A DNA stretch of 64,000 bases from Nitrososphaerota archaeon. GTDB taxonomy: Archaea > Thermoproteota > Nitrososphaeria > Nitrososphaerales > Gagatemarchaeaceae. The first letter of the stretch is position 1; each line of letters starts with the position of its first letter. The notes under the pieces were generated by a model. It made no database searches, was not told the origin of the DNA, and saw only the letters and a list, made by a program, of their open reading frames with translations. The position numbers and the translations under genes were made by a program. The DNA lies in NCBI GenBank assembly GCA_029785615.1, contig JAFLZH010000003.1:51719-115718 (forward strand), given 5' to 3'. Shown piece after piece: positions 59,213 through 64,000 of this stretch.

Positions 59213-60157
59213 CTAAACTGCCATTTCCGGTGCCCTCCTCTTCTCTGCTGTCTGCTCGTCAAGCCACGCATCTATCTGTCCGGAACAATCGTGAGTTCCA
59301 TTTACGAAGTCCATGTAGACATTCGTTACACCTTCTATGGCCTTGGCTTTCAAGTAGTTCTGCTCAGCATCGGTGATTCTGCTTGTAAACATCATAAACA
59401 TCGCATTCGACGATGAAGGATCTACCATCCTGCAAAAACTATTCTGCTTGAACGTTTCCGTTATCTCCTCGATGGCGTAACGCCATTTTGCACTGTCTAT
59501 CCAGAACATGAGGCCGTAGAGAATGGTGCCCGTCACATGTTTCATGTCAAAGACAGGAGCTACGAAGAAGGCCCGATCTCTCACCAATTTCCCAAGACGG
59601 TAGTTTATAGCGCGAGGGGTCAGGCCTAGCTCCTCGGCTATCTTCCTTGATGGTTTCAGGGCATCGTACCTGAGTGACTTGATGACTTTCCAATCACCTT
59701 CGCGCAGCCTTCGCTTTACGGGCGGCATCTGAAAGTCGTAAAGTTTCAAGGGCTCCGAGTTTGTGAGCGTCTTCGCGAGAGCGAGAATCCTGTCCAAATC
59801 CAATGACTTTTCGTAGACGACGGTAACGCGGAGAGAGTTGACGCACTCGTCTATTCGCAAGATTTCTTTGACAAGTTTTAGCTTGGCAAGTGCACTATTT
59901 TTCGCCGCGGCATCCTTGAATGGGAACAGGTAGGAGGACGACTTTGATTTTATGGCAGCCACGTTGGGGTAAGTTTGGTAGTATTTTACAAAGCCATTTT
60001 CTTCCATCTTCCTGACTCTTTCTCTCACAGTCTTTTGATTAATGCCTAGATTCGCTGCAATCCTCGCGAAACTTGGCCGCCGATTCGTTGCACGGATAGG
60101 GAATTGATAGTCAAAGCCCAAATCCCACAAGATGACCGCGTCAAGCGAGTCCAACAC
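59213..60157 (-). CDS. Lrp/AsnC-like regulator with two winged-helix domains
   Basis: A 314-residue protein with two DNA-binding segments: SFARIAANLGINQKTVRERVRKMEENG near residues 28-55 (quoted as IAANLGINQKTVRERVRK) and PSRKIAEELGLTPRAINYRLGKL near 170-190. The rest is alpha/beta ligand-type sequence. It resembles archaeal Lrp-like tandem regulators. CTTATTATGC lies about 31 nt before GTG 60157. Codon third positions are more AT-rich than in the preceding 58 kb, hinting at horizontal acquisition. A shorter relative lies at 61510. Confidence 0.8.
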   Translation of the reverse strand: MLDSLDAVILWDLGFDYQFPIRATNRRPSFARIAANLGINQKTVRERVRKMEENGFVKYYQTYPNVAAIKSKSSSYLFPFKDAAAKNSALAKLKLVKEILRIDECVNSLRVTVVYEKSLDLDRILALAKTLTNSEPLKLYDFQMPPVKRRLREGDWKVIKSLRYDALKPSRKIAEELGLTPRAINYRLGKLVRDRAFFVAPVFDMKHVTGTILYGLMFWIDSAKWRYAIEEITETFKQNSFCRMVDPSSSNAMFMMFTSRITDAEQNYLKAKAIEGVTNVYMDFVNGTHDCSGQIDAWLDEQTAEKRRAPEMAV

Positions 60158-60314
60158 TTGTCTTGCGCTATGTGCGGGCGTGATTGCATAATAAGTGCTT
60201 TTCCGGACGCCCTTTATTTCTGGCTTCTTGGGAAAGACACCGCATCATTGTTTCCCATTCGACCACCATCGCCGGCATTGATGAGATATAGTCTGGGCGC
60301 ATCAAGCCGAAGCC

Positions 60315-60839
60315 ATGGAAAAGAAATACAGCTACATCCACATCTTCGCTCGCGACGTGCCCGTAGACACCCGTACAGCTTTTGATTGGATGACGGAGTA
60401 CAGCCAGGATGACATGCGATTCTACGACGCGGAGGCGGGGACTCGCAGCTTTCAGCGGCAGGGTCAAAACAAGATTAAGCTTACAACCGAGGAACGAGAA
60501 AAGGGGCATGAGCTCAAGATAGACGGTATAGTCACTTTGTCTCCTCCAGATCGCTGGAATTATGTCGGGGTGATGATCCGCGATGGGACGGTCGTCGCAA
60601 GTTTCGAAGAGTACTTTTCGCTAGACCAACTCGCCGAAAACACGTCTAGATTTACGATCCGCATCGAGGCACGACCGTTGGCTCTGAGCTTCAAGCTCTA
60701 CGTGACTTTCTTCTCCAAGAAGCTGGATGCTTGGCTGGATGGACCTCACGATAGGATCGTGCGTGCGATGGTCTCTGAATGCACCGGCAATAGACCACCG
60801 TCACCACCAACAACAACGGCAACTATAGCTCAGGTGTAG
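60315..60839 (+). CDS. SRPBCC/START-like protein of unknown function
   Basis: A 174-residue soluble protein. The pattern of an N-terminal strand YSYIHIFARDVPVDTRTAFDWMTEY, strands with KIDGIVTLSPPDRW and FTIRIEARPLAL, and a long C-terminal helix fits the helix-grip SRPBCC fold, which binds lipids or hydrophobic ligands. No catalytic residues can be named. GATATAGTC lies about 29 nt before the ATG. Divergent from the Lrp-like gene and 20 nt before a membrane-protein gene, so it may be regulated by the former. Confidence 0.65.
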   Translation: MEKKYSYIHIFARDVPVDTRTAFDWMTEYSQDDMRFYDAEAGTRSFQRQGQNKIKLTTEEREKGHELKIDGIVTLSPPDRWNYVGVMIRDGTVVASFEEYFSLDQLAENTSRFTIRIEARPLALSFKLYVTFFSKKLDAWLDGPHDRIVRAMVSECTGNRPPSPPTTTATIAQV

Positions 60840-60859
60840 AGCGAGCAAGCACACGCATA

Positions 60860-61375
60860 ATGGTGAAATCGATGTCGCTGATCGTGACCGCTCTAGCATT
60901 CTTGCACGTCTTCTCGGCCATAGGCTACCTGGGAAGCGCGTTGACCTTCGGACTGGTTATAGGTCCTAGACTTCCGAAGCTCTCGCCGACCACTTCGAAC
61001 GAGTTTTTCGCCAAGGTGGGTCCAGCGTTCGTCAGGTTCACTGAAATATTCTCTTGGATGACCATCATATTCGGTCTGGTATTCCTGTATGCGATCACGG
61101 GCGGTAATCTCTCGCTGGTTTTCCCTTCGAGCTCATGGGGCCTCAGCATGAGCGCTGGCATGGTCTCGGCGCTGGCGGCATTTCTGATAGGAATCGTGTG
61201 GGTCACTAGATCGGCGAAGCGTTTGGTGAAGCACGCACAGGCCTTGTTGTTGGCTCCTGGCCAACCCCCTCAAGAGATGCTGAAATTGGCACGCACACTG
61301 AAGATTTCGTCAACAATTGGACTCTTGCTCCTTATTGCTGCAGTCGTGTTCATGGTTGTTGCTGCGTCCATGTAG
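60860..61375 (+). CDS. Four-helix membrane protein (DUF2269/CopD-like)
   Basis: A 171-residue membrane protein with four helices near residues 10-32, 60-80, 92-114 and 148-170. The first helix LAFLHVFSAIGYLGSALTFG, with its His and following Gly-rich stretch, resembles DUF2269 and CopD-like proteins. Function is unknown. It probably shares an operon with the SRPBCC-like gene 20 nt upstream. Confidence 0.7.
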   Translation: MVKSMSLIVTALAFLHVFSAIGYLGSALTFGLVIGPRLPKLSPTTSNEFFAKVGPAFVRFTEIFSWMTIIFGLVFLYAITGGNLSLVFPSSSWGLSMSAGMVSALAAFLIGIVWVTRSAKRLVKHAQALLLAPGQPPQEMLKLARTLKISSTIGLLLLIAAVVFMVVAASM

Positions 61376-61509
61376 AACTTTGTGGGTTGATCCTTTCCAG
61401 AGGACACAGATTGTAAGCTACCGTGCTTTGCGATTAGACCGCCATTGAAATCAGCGCGTGTTGACTTGCCTTATATCCAGACCCAGTGAAGCCAATGTCG
61501 GCGCCGTAA

Positions 61510-61848
61510 TTGGACCTGTTGGACACAGGCATACTCCGGGAGCTCATCACCGACGTGCCCAATAGGTGTCTCCAGCCCGACATCAAGAAGTCATACGTTT
61601 CGATTGCGAAGAAACTCGACACCACGGAAGACACAGTCAGGAACGGGGTGAGATGGTTGCATGATAGGGGCATCGTCAGAGGCTGGAGACTCGGCGTGGG
61701 CCCGACTCTGTTCGGTTACCGAACCAGTTTCCTCTTTTTTGACTCTCCTTCGCGAATGGACAAGTACGAGGTCTTGGGAAGGCTCAGAAGGATTTCCGGG
61801 ATACTTTGGATTGTCGATTACTCCGGGAACTTCGCCGGATTCTACTAA
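61510..61848 (+). pseudogene. Truncated Lrp-like regulator
   Basis: TTG 61510 begins a protein related to the 59213-60157 regulator, with YVSIAKKLDTTEDTVRNGVRWLHDRG as the winged helix (shortened to IAKKLDTTEDTVRNGVRW). It stops after 112 residues at NFAGFY, before the ligand domain and second winged helix that the relative has. What follows is an unrelated surface-protein fragment, so a deletion or insertion junction near 61850 probably removed the 3' end. It may still make a DNA-binding peptide. Confidence 0.6.
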
Positions 61849-61849
61849 T

Positions 61850-62702
61850 GTGTACAATAACTCTTGCTTGATTAACCTAATGTCGAATCCTTCATCATCA
61901 AGTGTAGGAGACCACGTCGCATTATCTATCTACATCTCAGGAGGGAATACATGGTTTCCAAGTTGACGATTTGACTAACGGCGCGCTTACCTATACGACG
62001 GTGACGGGCACGAGCGACTGGTCATACAACGAGTTCCAGACTATGGCGGAAGCGCAATGCGAAGGTTGTTCAATCGGAAGTCTGACTTACGAGAACTCTT
62101 TCCTAACTACACCGAGCGGTTCGATCGTGTATATCGCGACAGGATCCTCCAGCCTCACTGGGGTATCGCCTTATGGTAGTGCCTGTGCCACCTCATCCTA
62201 CTCCGGTTTGAGTACTTGGACGAACTCTCCGAGCTACGGCCACTCCGAACCATGGTTCACCACCGAAGGAACTTGCGCTTATGCTGTGACCTCAGACGGG
62301 TTCACGGGGAGCGGGTCTGTCTCCAATGTTGGTTACATTCCAGGCGGTCCGGATGGCAATTCAGCAAACCTCCATGCAGCAAACAGTGGAGATTCGTCGT
62401 ATGCCGTCCTCACGTTCGGGACTCAGATTACTACAGGCGCGACACTCTGGATAGACGGCTATTCCTACAACAATGGTAACGGCGCGTACTACAGCACAAT
62501 TGACGTATACTACTCAGCAGATGGCTCGACATGGTACGCCTTCACAGACAATCCGTATCACTTGAAGCCATCTTCCACAAACACTCCTTCATGGATTCAG
62601 ATTGGAAAGACGAGTAATGTCAAGGCAGTATACGTTGAAGTCGTCGCAATCGATGGCTCTCAGAGTGGCGGGAATAGTACTAGTGTAGCGTCTCTTAATT
62701 AG
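61850..62702 (+). pseudogene. Surface-protein fragment with a one-base frameshift
   Basis: From about 61870 the sequence codes for a Ser/Thr/Gly/Tyr-rich, beta-sandwich-like extracellular protein. The first frame gives SSVGDHVALSIYISGGNTW. Removing one T from TTT at 61955-61957 joins it to FQVDDLTNGALTYTTVTG in the second frame, which is open to TAG 62700-62702. Four cysteines occur in ECGCSIG-like (QCEGCS) and ACATSS/GTCAYA patches. No signal peptide is seen, so the 5' part is missing. GC content is clearly lower than in the core. The IS630 element begins 3 nt after its stop. Confidence 0.6.
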
Positions 62703-62705
62703 CTA

Positions 62706-63835
62706 GCATTATTATATACAAACCCCTCCAAGCCCTACTGCATGAGGATAGCTCCTCTTGTGGAATTGAATGCTGAGGAGCGAAGCCAGCTCACGAGGTG
62801 GTCTCACGGCCGCTCCACGCCTCAGAGGCTGGTCCTTCGTTCGAGGATCGCTCTCCTCGCAGCCAGAGGATGGGAGAACAGACGGATTGCCAGAGGACTC
62901 AAGACCAACCAACACACGGTATCGCTCTGGCGAAGTCGCTTCGCCTCTCAGCGATGCGAAGGGATAGAGAGGGACGCTCCCCGCGCAGGAAGGAAGCCGC
63001 GGCTAAGCAAGAAGAAGATCGACGAGATAATCCAGACTACCCTCCAGACCAAGCCGAGAGGGGCCACACATTGGAGCACGCGCACCCTGGCCAGGGAGGT
63101 GGGCGTGAGCCGCGCTACTGTCAGCAGGGTCTGGAGGAGCCACAGGATCCAACCTCATCGGGAACGCTCCTTCAAGCTGAGCAGGGACCCGAGGTTCAAC
63201 GAGAGGGTCACTGACGTGGTCGGTCTGTACATGAACCCTCCAGATAAGGCCGTGGTGGTCTGCGTCGACGAGAAGACGGGGATACAGGCGCTGGACAGGA
63301 GCCAGACCGTCCTCCCTCTCCGCCCCGGCGTGCCTACGCCCCTCTCCTGGGAGTATGAGAGGAACGGGACGGTTGACCTCTTTGCCGCACTCAACATACT
63401 CAATGGAACGGTCATGGCGGAGTTCCACCACAGGCACCGCCATCAGGAGTTCCTCATCTTCCTTCGCAGGATAGAGGAGAGCGTCCCCAGAGAGCTCGAT
63501 GTGCACATGGTCTTGGACAACTACGGAACCCACACCCAGCCGGATGTGGAGAGATGGTTCGCGAGACATCCTCGCTACAAGCTTCACTTCACTCCCACCG
63601 ATGCCTCGTGGCTCAACATGGTCGAGGCGTGGCTGGGCATCCTGACGAAGAAGCAGATCAGGAGGAACTCGTTCAGGAACGTTAGGGAGCTCACGAAGGC
63701 AATAACCGAGTTCGTCGCGGAGTATCAGAAGAATCCTCGCCCGTTCGTATGGACCGTCAACGCGAATGAGATTCTGAGGAAGGTCGCGAAGCTACGACAG
63801 CTGCAGGCCAAGTAACACGTCCATCAGGATAATGC
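62706..63835 (+). mobile_element. IS630-family insertion sequence, complete
   Basis: An element of about 1130 bp. Its ends are the inverted repeats GCATTAT (62706-62712) and ATAATGC (63829-63835), flanked on both sides by TA (62704-62705 and 63836-63837), which is the target dinucleotide duplicated by IS630/Tc1 elements. The flanking C and G extend the symmetry to CTAGCATTAT. It contains one intact transposase gene and a TATA-like ATTATATAC just inside the left end. Confidence 0.85.
62742..63815 (+). CDS. IS630-family DDE transposase
   Basis: A 357-residue transposase. The N-terminal helix-turn-helix domains include WENRRIARGLKTNQHTVSLW and TRTLAREVGVSRATVSRVW. The DDE catalytic triad is in VVCVDEKTGIQALDRS, MVLDNYGTHTQP and SWLNMVEAWLGIL, with spacing usual for IS630. 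No frameshift or stop interrupts it, so the element could be active. It starts with ATG 62742, about 30 nt after ATTATATAC. Confidence 0.95.
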   Translation: MRIAPLVELNAEERSQLTRWSHGRSTPQRLVLRSRIALLAARGWENRRIARGLKTNQHTVSLWRSRFASQRCEGIERDAPRAGRKPRLSKKKIDEIIQTTLQTKPRGATHWSTRTLAREVGVSRATVSRVWRSHRIQPHRERSFKLSRDPRFNERVTDVVGLYMNPPDKAVVVCVDEKTGIQALDRSQTVLPLRPGVPTPLSWEYERNGTVDLFAALNILNGTVMAEFHHRHRHQEFLIFLRRIEESVPRELDVHMVLDNYGTHTQPDVERWFARHPRYKLHFTPTDASWLNMVEAWLGILTKKQIRRNSFRNVRELTKAITEFVAEYQKNPRPFVWTVNANEILRKVAKLRQLQAK

Positions 63836-63890
63836 TAGATCTGTTAGAGACACTACACTAGTTAGCGTCTTCTTGGCACGCCCGGAAACT

Positions 63891-64000
63891 ATGGTTGCGG
63901 AGAACAAGTCAATGACATTTGGAGAGCTAATCAAATTATCCAAGATAGAAGAGGCTGTGGAGATGATTGCTGAACGGCGTGCAAAGGAGATTGTAGATGA
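63891..64000 (+). CDS. Start of an unidentified gene, cut by the window edge
   Basis: ATG 63891 opens a frame that runs to the end of the window (36 codons). The product is helical and charged (MTFGELIKLSKIEEAVEMIA). It lies just beyond the right end of the IS630 element. Too little is visible to assign a family. Confidence 0.4.
   Translation, partial: MVAENKSMTFGELIKLSKIEEAVEMIAERRAKEIVD

Overview
The window looks like a high-GC archaeal chromosome of the TACK group, most probably a Nitrososphaerota (Thaumarchaeota)-related or Bathyarchaeia-like lineage. The basis is gene content: ribosomal protein S26e (found in eukaryotes and TACK archaea but not Euryarchaeota), RNA polymerase subunit Rpo12, TFB, a family B DNA polymerase, archaeal-type Pro-, Thr- and Gly-tRNA synthetases, XPB with its partner Bax1, archaetidylinositol-phosphate synthase and an archaeal HMG-CoA synthase operon. 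I cannot assign a species. Many genes have a TATA-like box about 26-30 nt before a start codon that is often TTG or GTG, so leaderless transcripts seem common.

From 1 to about 28.9 kb the window is dense housekeeping sequence: tRNA processing (EndA, TrmI), three tRNA synthetases, S26e, lipid headgroup synthesis, a two-gene agmatine-to-putrescine operon (12.2-13.1 kb), a B-family polymerase carrying an in-frame 461-residue intein whose homing endonuclease appears inactive (13.1-17.1 kb), a small glycosylation or sugar-nucleotide cluster (17.5-20.8 kb), the HMG-CoA synthase-thiolase-DUF35 operon that starts isoprenoid lipid synthesis (22.0-24.6 kb), and a doubly broken acetyltransferase gene.

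From 28.9 to 37.2 kb, core genes (glycosyltransferase, XRE regulator, nucleotidyltransferase-like protein, TFB) alternate with accessory patches: a Fic/Doc gene with an internal stop, a VapBC-type pair, an orphan duplicated antitoxin, a DUF2283/DUF4258 pair and a broken RelE. A short, previously unnamed repeat module brackets these toxin-antitoxin loci.

From 37.2 to 58.2 kb the window returns to core metabolism: a dCTP deaminase/dUTPase-like protein, a CAAX-type protease, an LsrF-like aldolase beside a zinc alcohol dehydrogenase, a DRG GTPase, a membrane protein overlapping a winged-helix regulator, malate dehydrogenase, and an EtfB-EtfA-FixC(X) electron-transfer operon whose EtfB has a helical insertion and whose FixC is fused to FixX. 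Threonine dehydratase, an ornithine-cyclodeaminase-family enzyme and serine hydroxymethyltransferase follow, then a truncated HerA/TraD-like ATPase remnant and the XPB-Bax1 repair pair.

The last 5.7 kb is visibly less GC-rich and accessory: a probable RCK-domain remnant, two related Lrp-like regulators (one truncated) around an SRPBCC-like and a four-helix membrane protein, a frameshifted surface-protein fragment and a complete IS630-family insertion sequence. I found no rRNA, tRNA or CRISPR array. Lesions (stops, frameshifts, truncations) are concentrated in the accessory genes, which suggests real gene decay rather than general sequencing error.
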